A stretch of DNA of 64,000 nt, taken from Actinomadura macrotermitis (GTDB lineage Bacteria; Actinomycetota; Actinomycetes; Streptosporangiales; Streptosporangiaceae). This document shows, one piece after another, positions 17,400-25,963 of this stretch. The first letter of the stretch is position 1, and each line of letters starts with the position of its first letter. Made by a program: the position numbers and the translations under genes. The notes beneath the pieces are model-generated. The model ran no database searches. It had not been told where the DNA came from and saw only the letters and a program-made list of their open reading frames with translations. The stretch is from contig NZ_WEGH01000001.1 in the NCBI RefSeq assembly GCF_009604375.1, forward strand, positions 124,001 to 188,000. The letters run 5' to 3'.

Positions 17400-17894
17400 T
17401 CAGCTCCGCTGCGCGCCGTGCAGAGCCTCTTGGAGCTCGCGCTCGGTCTCCTCCGACAGCGACGACTGCAGTACCGTGCCGCCGTACTTGCCGAGGGCGG
17501 CGACCGCCTTGTCCGGCGTGACCTTCTGGACGACCATGAACAGCGCCGACGTGCCCGGCTGGAGCATGTCGCGGACCTGCTTCTGGAAGTGCTTGTCGAT
17601 GCCGGACTTCTCGATCCTTCCCATGAGCGCCCCCATGCCGGCGCCGATCGCCATGCCGAGGAAGGGGACGAAGAAGATCAGGCCGAAGAGCATGCCCCAG
17701 AACATCCCCCAGGTCGCGCCGCCGGCGACCGCGTGGTGGTTGGTGCTGACGTGGAACTTCCCGTCGCCGTCACGGGAGATCACCGCGACGGCGTCGGTCT
17801 GGACGACGAGTTCGTCGCCGAGCCTGTGGACCTCCCGCTCGGCCTGGGAGGCCGTCACCTCGTCCGGGTATCCGATTGCGATCAGTTCGGCCAC
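17400..17894 (-). CDS. DUF1269 domain-containing membrane protein
   Basis: 164 residues. The N-terminal part is a ferredoxin-like DUF1269 domain (ELIAIGYPDEVTASQAEREV). A glycine-rich hydrophobic hairpin follows at about 60-95 (GGATWGMFWGMLFGLIFFV, then LGMAIGAGMGALMG). A second soluble half ends with ERELQEALHG. Such proteins are common in actinobacterial stress regions; the function is unknown. The start is GTG at 17894; the longer upstream frame has no support. GAGAGG lies about 10 bases upstream. Confidence 0.87.
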   Translation of the reverse strand: MAELIAIGYPDEVTASQAEREVHRLGDELVVQTDAVAVISRDGDGKFHVSTNHHAVAGGATWGMFWGMLFGLIFFVPFLGMAIGAGMGALMGRIEKSGIDKHFQKQVRDMLQPGTSALFMVVQKVTPDKAVAALGKYGGTVLQSSLSEETERELQEALHGAQRS

Positions 17895-18016
17895 CGCCGT
17901 ACCGCCTCTCTGGTCGTTCTCCGACTGGTGTCTGACGGCTTCAGCCAACCGGGGCCGGGAACGAACACCATCCCCCCAAAAGGATGAAGTCGGCCTTCGC
18001 GCCCTGGCGCCGGTCG

Positions 18017-18526
18017 TCAATGCGACAGCAGCACCTTGAGGGCGACGATGATCAGGCCGAGGAAGAGATTGACCACGACCGTGAGCACGGTGAGGGAGAC
18101 CGGGGCGTTCGATCTGGCGCCCGCGACGGCCGACCAGCCCACCTGACCGCACAGCGCCACCACCAGCGCGGTCCAGGACGCGGCGGAGTCGGGGAGACCG
18201 AGCAGCCGGCACAGTCCTGCCGCCACCGCCGGCGGGAACATCGCCTGGACCAGCGGCCACTCGTGCCGTCCGACCGACCGGATCTCCGCCCGGCTCAGCC
18301 GGACGGCGTGCCTGCGGTCTCCGACCAGCCGCGCGTACACGTGCGCCAGCCAGAACACGAACCCGGTGGCGAGCAGCAACGCGATGAGAGTCGCCGGGGA
18401 GGCCGGCTCCTCTCGCGGGCTCGCCCCCACCACGACGGAAGCCGCCAGCAGGGATCCGTACACCGCGCCGGCATAGTCCGCCCGCTCCTCCGGCTCCGGT
18501 TCGGCGACCGTTCGTCCCTCGTTCAT
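18017..18526 (-). CDS. Hypothetical membrane protein
   Basis: 169 residues, with four hydrophobic segments: around 18-36, 45-65, 93-118 and 145-165. The loop RRHAVRLSRAEIRSVGRHEW is charged. I do not recognise a named family. ATG 18526 has GGGGGAA 4 bases upstream; the frame is open further upstream but unlikely to be used. It shares direction with the DUF1269 gene 122 bases downstream. Confidence 0.75.
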   Translation of the reverse strand: MNEGRTVAEPEPEERADYAGAVYGSLLAASVVVGASPREEPASPATLIALLLATGFVFWLAHVYARLVGDRRHAVRLSRAEIRSVGRHEWPLVQAMFPPAVAAGLCRLLGLPDSAASWTALVVALCGQVGWSAVAGARSNAPVSLTVLTVVVNLFLGLIIVALKVLLSH

Positions 18527-18767
18527 CCGGTTCCCCCGATCTCGCCCTGGGACCCCTGCCCGGACAGCGTCGGCATGGCCGCGGTGGGAGGGGCGGAACC
18601 CACCCTCCGCCGCGGGGACACGCGCAGAATCACCTGCGACGGATGACCCCGTCTCGATGACGCTCCCCTGACGCTGCGTCCATGAACACCGAACGAGAAC
18701 GCCCCGGCCGCCGGCGTCGGTGGACGCCGTCCCGCCCCCGGACGACATCGCGGAAGGGAGGCGGGCG

Positions 18768-19226
18768 ATGACCGGCCCGGGTCCTGAAGGAGAGCCGAAG
18801 ATCGATGCGTTGCGCCTGTGGGGCGGAGGGCTGGCCACCGCGCTGGTCGCCGCGCTGGTCGCCTTCCTCGGTGTCCTCATCACGCACGGCGTGCTGGGCG
18901 TCCGCCTGCTCGTCCCGGAACGCGAGGAGGCTCTGGCGGACACCGCCGCGGGAGCCTATGTGCTCGCGGCGGCCGCCGGCGCGCTGGTCACCACCCTGGT
19001 CCTGCAGCTGCTCGTCGTCCTCACCGCGCGGCCCATGGACTTCTTCGCCCGGGTGACCGGCCTGCTCACCATGGTCCTCACGATCGCGCCGTTCATCACC
19101 GGCGCCGCTCTCGCCAGGGAGGTCGCGACCGGCCTCGTCAACCTCTTCGTCGGCCTCACCATCGCCTCACTGCTCACCCAGACCGGATACGCGGCACTGC
19201 GTTCCGGCCGGACCGGCGATCGGTGA
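18768..19226 (+). CDS. DUF6069 family membrane protein
   Basis: 152 residues with four membrane helices: LATALVAALVAFLGVLI, AYVLAAAAGALVTTLVLQLL, a segment around residues 95-115, and GLVNLFVGLTIASLLTQTGY. This is the layout of DUF6069 proteins. I start at ATG 18768 because GGGAGG lies 6 bases upstream; an ATG at 18720 in the same frame lacks a site. The role is unknown. It ends just before a hairpin terminator shared with the convergent GH15 gene. Confidence 0.8.
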   Translation: MTGPGPEGEPKIDALRLWGGGLATALVAALVAFLGVLITHGVLGVRLLVPEREEALADTAAGAYVLAAAAGALVTTLVLQLLVVLTARPMDFFARVTGLLTMVLTIAPFITGAALAREVATGLVNLFVGLTIASLLTQTGYAALRSGRTGDR

Positions 19227-19231
19227 CCGGC

Positions 19232-19263
19232 GCCGGGCGGTCCGCCGCGCCGGACCGCCCGGC
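19232..19263. terminator. Hairpin terminator between convergent genes
   Basis: Perfect 13-bp arms, GCCGGGCGGTCCG at 19232-19244 and its complement at 19251-19263, with a 6-base loop. It lies 6 bases after the DUF6069 stop and before the convergent GH15 stop at 19296. Confidence 0.75.
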
Positions 19264-19295
19264 ATGCCGCACCGCCCGTCATGCCGGACCGCCCG

Positions 19296-21143
19296 TCATG
19301 CCGGGCGGGCGGCCTCCAGGTCGAGCCGGCGATCGAGGTCCACGGCGGCGGTGATCAGGGCCAGGTGGCTGAAGGCCTGCGGGAAGTTGCCGAGCTGCCG
19401 CCCGGTCGGCCCGATCTCCTCGGCGTAGAGCCCCAGGTGGTTGCCGTAGGTGAGCATCTTCTCGAACGTCAGGCGCGCCTCCTCCAGCCGCCCCGAGTGG
19501 GCCAGGGCGCTGACGTACCAGAAGGTGCACATCGAGAACGTCCCCTCCGATCCGCGCAGCCCGTCGGGCGACGCGTCGGGGTCGTACCGGTAGACCAGGC
19601 TGTCGGAGACCAGTTCACGGTCCATGGCGTGCAGTGTCGAGGCCCACCTCGGGTCATCGGGAGCGATGAAGCCGACCGCCGGCATGTAGAGGAGCGAGGC
19701 GTCCAGCACGATGCCGTCGTAATGCTGGACGAAGGCCGCCCGGTCCTCGTTCCAGCCCCGGCTCATGACCTGCTCGTAGACCGCGTCCCGGGCGCGCGTC
19801 CAGGCGGCGAGGTCGGCGGGAAGCCCGCGCTTCTGGGAGATCCGTATCGCCCGGTCCAGCGCCACCCATGACATGACACGCCCGTAGGTGAAGTCCTGGG
19901 GTCCGCCACGGGTCTCCCACAGCCCCGCGTCGCGCTGGTCCCAGTGCCGGGTGAGCCAGTCGACGATGCGGCGCAGATGCGTCCAGCCGTCGTGCGGGAC
20001 CCGCAGGCCGTGCGCGTCCGCCACATGGACGGTGTCCAGGGCCTCGCCGTAGATGTCGAGCTGCCTCTGGGCGGCGGCGCCGTTGCCGATGCGGACGGGG
20101 CGCGATCCCAGGTAGCCGGTGAGATGCCCCAGCTCCTGCTCCGCCAGGTCGGCGGATCCGTCGATCCGGTACATGATCTGCAACGGGGACGACCGCTCAC
20201 CGGCCTCGCGGACCCGTTCCCCCAGCCACTTCAAGAACCCCTCCGCCTCACGTTCGAAGCCCAGTCCGAGCAGGGCGCGCACCGAGAAGGAGGCGTCGCG
20301 CACCCAGGTGAAGCGGTAGTCCCAGTTGCGCTCCCCGCCCACGAGCTCGGGCAGGCCCGCCGTCGGCGCCGCCACCAGGGCTCCCGTCGGGGCGTACGTC
20401 ATCAGCTTGAGGGTCATCGCCGAACGCTCGACCATCTCGCGCCACCGGCCCCGGTAGGTCGACCGCCCGATCCAGTTCCGCCAGAACGCCCGGGTCCGGT
20501 CCAGGGCCTGGAGCACCCGCTCCGGTTCCCACCGCGCCGGCGGGCCGTCCGGCCCGGTCTCCAGCACGACGCCTCCCGCCTGGCCCGCCGACGCCGTGAC
20601 GACGGCGCGGACCCCTCCGCGCCCGTCGACCCGCAACTGCGCGGCGTCCACCGCTTCCTCCTCGGGGCGGCGCACGATCGACAGGTTGACCGCGCAGCCG
20701 GGACCGCGGAAGGCGACGCCGTTCTCGGTGACCTCGGTCGTGTGGGCCTGGCGGCCGTAGTCGAACGCCGGTGCGCACTCGACGACGAACCGCATCCGCC
20801 CCCGCACGACGCGGACGATCCGGACCAGCAGGTGGCGCCCGGTGGCCGGCCCGTCCTGGACCGGCATGAAGTCGATCACCTCGCCGACCCCGTCCGGCGC
20901 CATGAACCGCGTGATCAGGACCGCGGTGCCGGGCAGGTAGAGCTGCCGGCTCACGCAGCCTTCGGCCTCCGGGGCGATGCGGAACCGGCCGCCGCGCTCC
21001 TCGTCGAGCAGGGACGCGAACATGCTCGGCGAGTCGAAGCGCGGGCTGCAGAACCAGTCGATCGTGCCGTCGTCGGCCACGAGCGCCGCGGTCTGCAGAT
21101 CGCCGATGAGCCCGTGCTGCTCGATGGCTGGATGACCGTCCAT
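19296..21143 (-). CDS. Glycoside hydrolase family 15 protein (glucoamylase/trehalase-like)
   Basis: 615 residues. An N-terminal beta-sandwich domain (IGDLQTAALVADDGTIDWFC, about 10-230) is followed by an (alpha/alpha)6 barrel. Barrel motifs are RNWDYRFTWVRDASFSVRAL, TYGRVMSWVALDRAIRI and SEGTFSMCTFWYVSALAHSG, the last carrying the conserved acidic residue of GH15. No signal peptide is visible, so it is cytoplasmic. The mycobacterial relatives of this length and layout act on trehalose. Trehalose or glycogen-type alpha-glucan is therefore the best guess, and it fits the stress setting. The ATG at 21143 has GGAGA upstream. Confidence 0.9.
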   Translation of the reverse strand: MDGHPAIEQHGLIGDLQTAALVADDGTIDWFCSPRFDSPSMFASLLDEERGGRFRIAPEAEGCVSRQLYLPGTAVLITRFMAPDGVGEVIDFMPVQDGPATGRHLLVRIVRVVRGRMRFVVECAPAFDYGRQAHTTEVTENGVAFRGPGCAVNLSIVRRPEEEAVDAAQLRVDGRGGVRAVVTASAGQAGGVVLETGPDGPPARWEPERVLQALDRTRAFWRNWIGRSTYRGRWREMVERSAMTLKLMTYAPTGALVAAPTAGLPELVGGERNWDYRFTWVRDASFSVRALLGLGFEREAEGFLKWLGERVREAGERSSPLQIMYRIDGSADLAEQELGHLTGYLGSRPVRIGNGAAAQRQLDIYGEALDTVHVADAHGLRVPHDGWTHLRRIVDWLTRHWDQRDAGLWETRGGPQDFTYGRVMSWVALDRAIRISQKRGLPADLAAWTRARDAVYEQVMSRGWNEDRAAFVQHYDGIVLDASLLYMPAVGFIAPDDPRWASTLHAMDRELVSDSLVYRYDPDASPDGLRGSEGTFSMCTFWYVSALAHSGRLEEARLTFEKMLTYGNHLGLYAEEIGPTGRQLGNFPQAFSHLALITAAVDLDRRLDLEAARPA

Positions 21144-21403
21144 CTCCGTCTCTCCGTTCCAGTGCAGGGGCGGACTCCGATGAAGCCCGAACAGTCGGGT
21201 GGCGGGCCGTGCGGATCGGCACGAACCGCCCTCTCCTCGAAGCCTCGCGGGCCGCGCCCGGCGCCTCCTCCCCCACGGCGGGTGATCACCACGGGCGGGA
21301 AGGCGCACCACCGTGATCGGGATCGGCCACCCGGTGAGGGTGATGGCGTCGTGGGCCGGGCGTTCCACGATTCCCGCATGGCTCCCGACCATGGAGGCTT
21401 GGA

Positions 21404-22819
21404 ATGAGCGATGCAGACCATGCGGCCGGCGAAGGCGCCGGCGCGTCCGGAACCGAGGACGTGCAACGGCTGCGCGCAGAGGTGGCGGACCTTCGGCGAC
21501 GGCTCGCCGAACGCCCCGTCCCCCGCGCGCGTCCAGGGCCGTTGCGAGTACGGCGCACGATCGCGGCGGCGCTGGTGGCGCTGGCGGGCTTCGGGCTGGT
21601 CGCCTCCGTCATCGGCGTCTGGGGCGCCCGCACGACGCTGGACACCGATCGCTGGGTCGCCACCGTGGCACCGCTTCCGCAGCGTCCAGAAATCAACGCC
21701 GCGATGGCGGCCTACCTGACCGATCAGGTCTTCGACCGGCTGGACGTGCGGAAACGCCTCGCGGAGGCGCTCCCTCCGAAGGCCGCCTTCCTCGCCGATC
21801 CGGTCACCGGCGCCGTCCGCGACTACATGCGCGAGCAGGTGCAGGCGTTCATGGCGACCGACCGGTTCGCGGCCCTCTGGCGCCAGGCCAACGAGTTCGC
21901 GCACGCGCAGATCGTGGCGACCGTCAAAGGCGAGAGCAGCACCCTCACCGTCCACGACGACACGGTCACGCTCAACCTCCTGCCGGTCATCAACGACGTC
22001 CTGGTCAAGGTGTCCAACGAGATGCCGACGCTCTTCGGACGGCAGTTGCGGCTCCCGGCGCTCTCCTCGGCCGAGGTTCCGGCGGACCTGCGCGAGAGGG
22101 TGCAGGCGGCGCTCGGGGTGACGCTGCCCGCCGACTTCGGGCAGATCACGGTCTACCACGATGCCGACCTCAGCGGTTTCCAGGACGCGGTGCTGCTGTG
22201 CAAGCGCGGCCTCTTCCTTCTCGTCCTCGGCACGCTCCTCTGCCTCGGGCTGGCGGTGTGGGTCTCACCCGGGCGCAGGCGCACGCTGCTGCAGTTCGGC
22301 GTCGCGGTGGCGATCGGCGAGGTGGTGCTCGCGGGGGTGCTGCGGGAGATCCGCGACCGGATGCTGGAGCGCGTACCGCAGGGCGTCTACCGGGAGGGGG
22401 CGTCCGCGGCGGTGCACGAGGTCTTCAGGATGCTCCGAGAACGCGGCGACCAGATGCTCTGGCTGGGCGTCGCCGTCGCCGCCGTCTCGTACCTGGTCGG
22501 TCCGGGCAGGCTTCCGGTCCTGGTCCGCCTGTCGATCGTGCGCGGCGCCCGCTCACTGGTGGGGAGGGTGCGGTCCACCGCCGCCGACGAGAGCCTCCGG
22601 ACCTGGACGGCCCGGCATCTGGACGCCCTGCGCATCGGCGGCGCCGTGGTGGCGTCCCTGTTCGCCTTCCTGTTCCCGTCCTGGACGGCTCTCCTGGTCG
22701 TCCTGGTGATCGTGGCCGCCTACGAGGCCGGCGTCGCCGTCCTGGCGCGGCCCGCCACGCCGGACCCGCGCGGAGACCGCACGCCCGCGCGGACGGAATC
22801 ACCGACCGCCGGGAGGTGA
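21404..22819 (+). CDS. Large integral membrane protein of unknown function
   Basis: 471 residues. A short N-terminal coiled coil (VQRLRAEVADLRRRLAER) precedes a first membrane helix (about 50-72). An extracytoplasmic domain of about 190 residues follows, then several helices around 270-290, 295-315, 360-375 and 420-450. The C-terminal tail is Pro/Arg-rich. This layout is common in actinobacteria but has no assigned role that I know. It is divergent from the GH15 gene and 116 bases upstream of a DUF6325 gene. Confidence 0.8.
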   Translation: MSDADHAAGEGAGASGTEDVQRLRAEVADLRRRLAERPVPRARPGPLRVRRTIAAALVALAGFGLVASVIGVWGARTTLDTDRWVATVAPLPQRPEINAAMAAYLTDQVFDRLDVRKRLAEALPPKAAFLADPVTGAVRDYMREQVQAFMATDRFAALWRQANEFAHAQIVATVKGESSTLTVHDDTVTLNLLPVINDVLVKVSNEMPTLFGRQLRLPALSSAEVPADLRERVQAALGVTLPADFGQITVYHDADLSGFQDAVLLCKRGLFLLVLGTLLCLGLAVWVSPGRRRTLLQFGVAVAIGEVVLAGVLREIRDRMLERVPQGVYREGASAAVHEVFRMLRERGDQMLWLGVAVAAVSYLVGPGRLPVLVRLSIVRGARSLVGRVRSTAADESLRTWTARHLDALRIGGAVVASLFAFLFPSWTALLVVLVIVAAYEAGVAVLARPATPDPRGDRTPARTESPTAGR

Positions 22820-22935
22820 CGGCGATCCGGGCACGGAGTCATCCCCGGCGGGTGAGGCCCCGCGGCCGCGTGCCCGCCACGGTGGGAGGCAAGGCCCGGT
22901 GGCCGCCGGGCCGCCCGAGAGAGGAGAGGACCGCC

Positions 22936-23487
22936 ATGGCCATAGGGCCGGTGCAGTTGATCGTGCTGGGGTTCGACCGTCCGCGTTTCCGCGGCGAGGT
23001 CATCGCCGAGCTGGAGCGGCTCCGCGCCAACGACGCGGTGCGTGTCATCGACGCCCTCGCCGTCCACAAGGACGAGGAGGGCGCGCTGGAGGTGGAGCAC
23101 CTCAGCAACCTGACGACCGAGGAGGCGATCGAGCTGGGCAGCAAGGTCGGCGCGCTCATCGGCCTCGGCATCGAGGGAGAGGAGGGGATGGCGGCCGGCG
23201 CGCTCGCCGGCGCCGAGGCGGCGGCGGACGGCGTCCACCTGTTCCCCGAGGGCCCGGACGCCTGGGACGTCATCGCCGACATTCCCGCCGGCACCGCCGC
23301 GGCCCTGCTGCTCATCGAGCACCACTGGGCGGTGCCGCTGCGCGACGCGATCATGCGCGCGAACGGGTTCCGGATCAGCGACGCGTTCGTCAGCCCGTTC
23401 GACCTGGTCGCGATCGGGCTGCACACCGCGGAGGAAGCACGGCGGCTGGACGCCCTGGAGACATCGGGAACGACGACGGGCCGCTGA
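22936..23487 (+). CDS. DUF6325 family protein (first copy)
   Basis: 183 residues starting MAIGPVQLIVLGFDRPRF, followed by an alpha/beta fold resembling DUF1269-type proteins. A glycine/alanine-rich middle (about 95-110) and a conserved C-terminal block (DAFVSPFDLVAIGLHTAEEA) follow. GAGAGGA lies before the ATG. A paralogue with the same blocks lies at 29460. The function is unknown; these proteins often sit with other stress-associated small proteins. An Arg-rich 23-residue gene follows 28 bases downstream, probably in the same transcript. Confidence 0.85.
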   Translation: MAIGPVQLIVLGFDRPRFRGEVIAELERLRANDAVRVIDALAVHKDEEGALEVEHLSNLTTEEAIELGSKVGALIGLGIEGEEGMAAGALAGAEAAADGVHLFPEGPDAWDVIADIPAGTAAALLLIEHHWAVPLRDAIMRANGFRISDAFVSPFDLVAIGLHTAEEARRLDALETSGTTTGR

Positions 23488-23515
23488 GCGGCCCTGGAAC
23501 GGTTGGGAGGGACAC

Positions 23516-23587
23516 ATGTTCGGAGCTCGCAGAATCGCCCGCCGCACGTCACGGCGCACCGCGCGCCGGGTGGCGCGGCGGCGTTGA
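23516..23587 (+). CDS. Arginine-rich 23-residue small protein
   Basis: A 24-codon frame with ATG at 23516 and TGA at 23585-23587 encodes MFGARRIARRTSRR and TARRVARRR. Eleven of 23 residues are Arg, spaced as an amphipathic basic helix. It has a strong GGGAGGG 5-6 bases upstream, better than many genes here, and is followed by three hairpins. It sits immediately downstream of the DUF6325 gene. It could be a nucleic-acid- or membrane-binding peptide; no function can be assigned. It is too short for ordinary gene callers. Confidence 0.55.
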   Translation: MFGARRIARRTSRRTARRVARRR

Positions 23588-23591
23588 GGAC

Positions 23592-23659
23592 GGTGCCGGC
23601 GTACCCGCCCCCGCCGGCACCTGAGAGTCCGGCCCGGTCCGGCCCTGCCGGGCCGGACT
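23592..23659 (+). terminator. Two tandem hairpins, transcription terminator
   Basis: First hairpin: GGTGCCGGC at 23592-23600 pairs with 23613-23621 (12-base loop). Second hairpin: AGTCCGGCCCGG at 23626-23637 pairs perfectly with 23648-23659 (10-base loop) and is followed by TCTCTTC. Together they close the DUF6325/small-protein transcript. Confidence 0.75.
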
Positions 23660-23681
23660 TCTCTTCGTCCGAACAGGGCCG

Positions 23682-23749
23682 ATGCTTCCGCGGCATCGCC
23701 GGGACGGGGTGACCCGCTGTGAGGGGACCCGGCGATGCCGCGGAAGCAT
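23682..23749. repeat. 22-bp perfect inverted repeat
   Basis: Arms 23682-23703 and 23728-23749 are exact reverse complements over 22 bases (left arm starts ATGCTTCCGCGG), separated by 24 bases. It lies right after a complete terminator and is larger than needed for termination. It may be a further terminator, a structured RNA or a mobile-element trace. Confidence 0.7.
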
Positions 23750-23801
23750 GTGCGCGTCGAAAGCCGACGGATGATTCTGTTACGGCCCCTGAGGCGGGCC
23801 G

Positions 23802-23954
23802 ATGGCGAGATTCGCCCTTCTGCTCGCCGCACTGACGGTCCCGACGCTTCCGCCCTCCGCGAGGATCCGCAGCGTCGCGCTTGTGGGGGCCGGTGCGGCG
23901 GCTGTGGTCCGTGGCCTCAGTGCGCTGAACGCGGACAGGACCCGGGCCTGCTAG
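23802..23954 (+). CDS. Possible 50-residue membrane peptide
   Basis: ATG 23802 to TAG 23952-23954 encodes a hydrophobic 50-residue peptide with two candidate helices (ARFALLLAALTVPTLP and VALVGAGAAAVVRGL). The ribosome-binding site is weak (GAGGCGG), and the stop codon falls in the next hairpin. It could be chance. The 460-base gap between 23588 and 24047 otherwise contains only the hairpins listed. Confidence 0.25.
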   Translation: MARFALLLAALTVPTLPPSARIRSVALVGAGAAAVVRGLSALNADRTRAC

Positions 23955-23969
23955 CCCGGGCCCTGTCCG
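23932..23969. terminator. Hairpin terminator
   Basis: CGGACAGG-A-CCCGGGC at 23932-23947 pairs with 23954-23969, with a single A/C mismatch and a 6-base loop. It lies upstream of the end of the convergent acetyltransferase-like gene (stop at 24048), so it probably terminates that leftward transcript as well. Confidence 0.65.
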
Positions 23970-24047
23970 GCCCCCCTACGGGCGGGGGCCGCGGATGCCC
24001 CCGCTCCACGCGCGGCCCCACCCCCAGGGACCGCGCGCAGCCTTGTG

Positions 24048-24962
24048 TCAAGCGTGCGTCACGGACGATCGAGCCGATGCGTCGCGCCGCACCGCGCCCC
24101 CGGCCGGCGTCCGAGCCGCCGGCGCCGGCCGCCGGAGGACCTCGAGCCGGTCGACTTCGGTGAAGCCCAGATCCCACAGGGCCTCCCGCATCGAACGGGC
24201 TTCGGGGCCGGCCGCCGGTGCGGTCGCCACGACGTTCCTCGCGGCGTGAAGGCCGAGGAGGCGGATCGCCGCCGGGACGAGTTCGGCGGCCTCGGCGCAG
24301 GCCCCGCCCGGCCCGCCGTATGCGATCCAGCCCGTGTCGTCGGGCGAGACGGTCACGTCGAGGTGCGCCTCGGAGCCGGGCTCGTGTATCCGCCAGCTCC
24401 GGGAACCGGTGCGCTGTGCGAGGCCGATCCGCCCGGCGGGCCGCGAGAACGCCGAAGGAGCCAGGTGCCGGTGAAGGTAGACCGACGAGCTCGTCGCCTC
24501 GAAGGACCGGCTCCGCAGCGCGGAGAAGGTCACGGGGCGGTGCTCGCGCGGGACGCCCCGCAGCCCGAACCCGAGCGGGTTCAGCAGGGGGAAGGCCTCG
24601 ATCGCCCTTCCCGCCAGCCGGCCGATGACGGCGTCCAGGAGCGGGTGGACCACCGCCGGCTCCTCGCCGGCGTGCAGCCACAGCAGCACTCCGGCGCCGT
24701 CCGGCCGCCGGACCGCGGTGGACACGACGCCGAGCACGACGTCCTCCTCGTCCACCACGACGTCCGTTCGCACCGGGACCAGCCGCGCCCAGCCCGCCGT
24801 CTCGGCCGCGGACCGGCCGACCCGGGCGGCCTCCAGCATGTTCCACGTGCAGAAGGGCTGGCCGGTCAGCCGGTCCTCGTTGATCAGCGCGAGGACGTCG
24901 TGCTCGTCGTCGGTCCGGTAAGGACGGATGAACTTCCGGCCTAATTCGAACGTCAATGCCAC
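24048..24962 (-). CDS. GNAT-like acetyltransferase (tentative)
   Basis: 304 residues. The N-terminal part reads KFIRPYRTDDEHDVLALINE, like the start of a GNAT domain, and VVLGVVSTAVRRPDGAGVLL and LHAGEEPAVVHPLLDAVIGR resemble the central strands and acetyl-CoA loop. The C-terminal half (about 150-290) may be a second, degenerate copy. The GTG start at 24962 has GGGAG 7 bases upstream. It follows the STAS gene by 69 bases on the same strand, so the two may be co-transcribed. The acetyltransferase call rests on fold resemblance only; the substrate is unknown. Confidence 0.5.
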   Translation of the reverse strand: MALTFELGRKFIRPYRTDDEHDVLALINEDRLTGQPFCTWNMLEAARVGRSAAETAGWARLVPVRTDVVVDEEDVVLGVVSTAVRRPDGAGVLLWLHAGEEPAVVHPLLDAVIGRLAGRAIEAFPLLNPLGFGLRGVPREHRPVTFSALRSRSFEATSSSVYLHRHLAPSAFSRPAGRIGLAQRTGSRSWRIHEPGSEAHLDVTVSPDDTGWIAYGGPGGACAEAAELVPAAIRLLGLHAARNVVATAPAAGPEARSMREALWDLGFTEVDRLEVLRRPAPAARTPAGGAVRRDASARSSVTHA

Positions 24963-25031
24963 GGCGAACTCCCGATCTCGTGATATCGGTCACATTGCTT
25001 CCACTGGCAACCTTCCATGCGGGAAGATCAC

Positions 25032-25373
25032 TCAAGAAAGGACATGATCGGGAACAGCGGCCTCATTGCAGTACGCGAATGCGCCGTCGAGCCCACCGAG
25101 CCTTATGATGCGCTGAACCCTTTCCGGCACGGAGGCGAGGTACAACCGCTTCCGCAGGAATTCCGCTCTCGCGCGGGCGGCGACGAGCGCCCGCAGACCG
25201 GAGCAGTCCATGAATTCGACGCCGGCGAAGTCGACGACGAGCGCGTCTTCGGCGGCGCGGAGGGCGGCCATGAGGTGATCGCGCATCCCGTCGGCACAGG
25301 CGATATCGATCTCTCCGCCGATATGCACGACTGCCACCCGCTCTGCGGGTCCGGTTCGAAGCGACAGGTTCAC
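25032..25373 (-). CDS. STAS domain anti-sigma factor antagonist
   Basis: 113-residue single STAS domain. It has the strand pattern VAVVHIGGEIDIACADGMRD and the phosphorylation loop EFMDCSGLRAL, with Ser58 as the expected phosphate acceptor. Such proteins bind and sequester a serine-kinase anti-sigma factor when unphosphorylated, releasing a stress sigma factor. No anti-sigma or sigma gene lies in the window. The start is GTG at 25373, decided by AGGGGAG 6 bases upstream; the longer frame has no such site. Confidence 0.88.
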   Translation of the reverse strand: MNLSLRTGPAERVAVVHIGGEIDIACADGMRDHLMAALRAAEDALVVDFAGVEFMDCSGLRALVAARARAEFLRKRLYLASVPERVQRIIRLGGLDGAFAYCNEAAVPDHVLS

Positions 25374-25963
25374 GGTCGACTCCCCTAGCGAGATGTCCGG
25401 AGTGGATTCGCGTTTCCCATACGACCGCGAGGCACCGGCTGCGCACATCCCCGATCGCTGTAGTCACCGCGTTCCACGCTGGGGCGCCGAGTGGGACCGG
25501 CCCGGGTTCTCGAGCCGGCCGGCGGCCGGTCCGGGCGAGCGACCCGGCACTCGCCCGCGCATCGTCCCAGGTAACAGGCGGGTGCCGAAGAACCCTACAC
25601 ATATGAACGGGTTATCGGCCGCCACTGCGGGCAGATTCCGTTCCGGCGGGAACGAACCTTGATTCATCCGAGCCAAACGAAGTGCAGATACTCGAAACCA
25701 GCCCGATAGATGCCTGTTGGAAAGTTTCCACCACACTTACGTACACAGGATCGTGAAGTGTGACCGAATGTTTTCATTCGGTTGCCACATGGAGCAACTT
25801 CACTGACGAGAAACTTGGCTCTTGCCAACTCAATTGGCGGATGCTCTTATTGACCACCAAGACAATCATGGAGAAGCGCCCACTGCGCATCAGCTCCGGA
25901 GTAGGGCTCTCCGATCCCGGTTCCTGATGACGTCAGTCACTTATAGAGCCCGGAGACGATGCC
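25374..25963. promoter_or_regulatory. Long AT-rich divergent control region upstream of LuxR-type regulator
   Basis: 590 bases without a gene between STAS (leftward) and the large regulator (rightward). From about 25660 to 25870 the base composition is markedly more AT-rich than elsewhere. It contains a nested stem-loop: outer arms GTGAAGT 25753-25759 and 25797-25803, inner arms ACCGAATG 25763-25770 and 25775-25782 around TTTT. A possible promoter, TTGCCA (25822-25827), 17 bases, TCTTAT (25845-25850), would give a leader of about 105 bases for the regulator at 25964. Confidence 0.4.

Noticed and set aside
19260..19310. Short repeated units (ATGCCG-ACCGCCCGTC) after the terminator
   Set aside because: Three loose copies in very GC-rich DNA; they can be explained as terminator-related low complexity and not as a defined repeat element.
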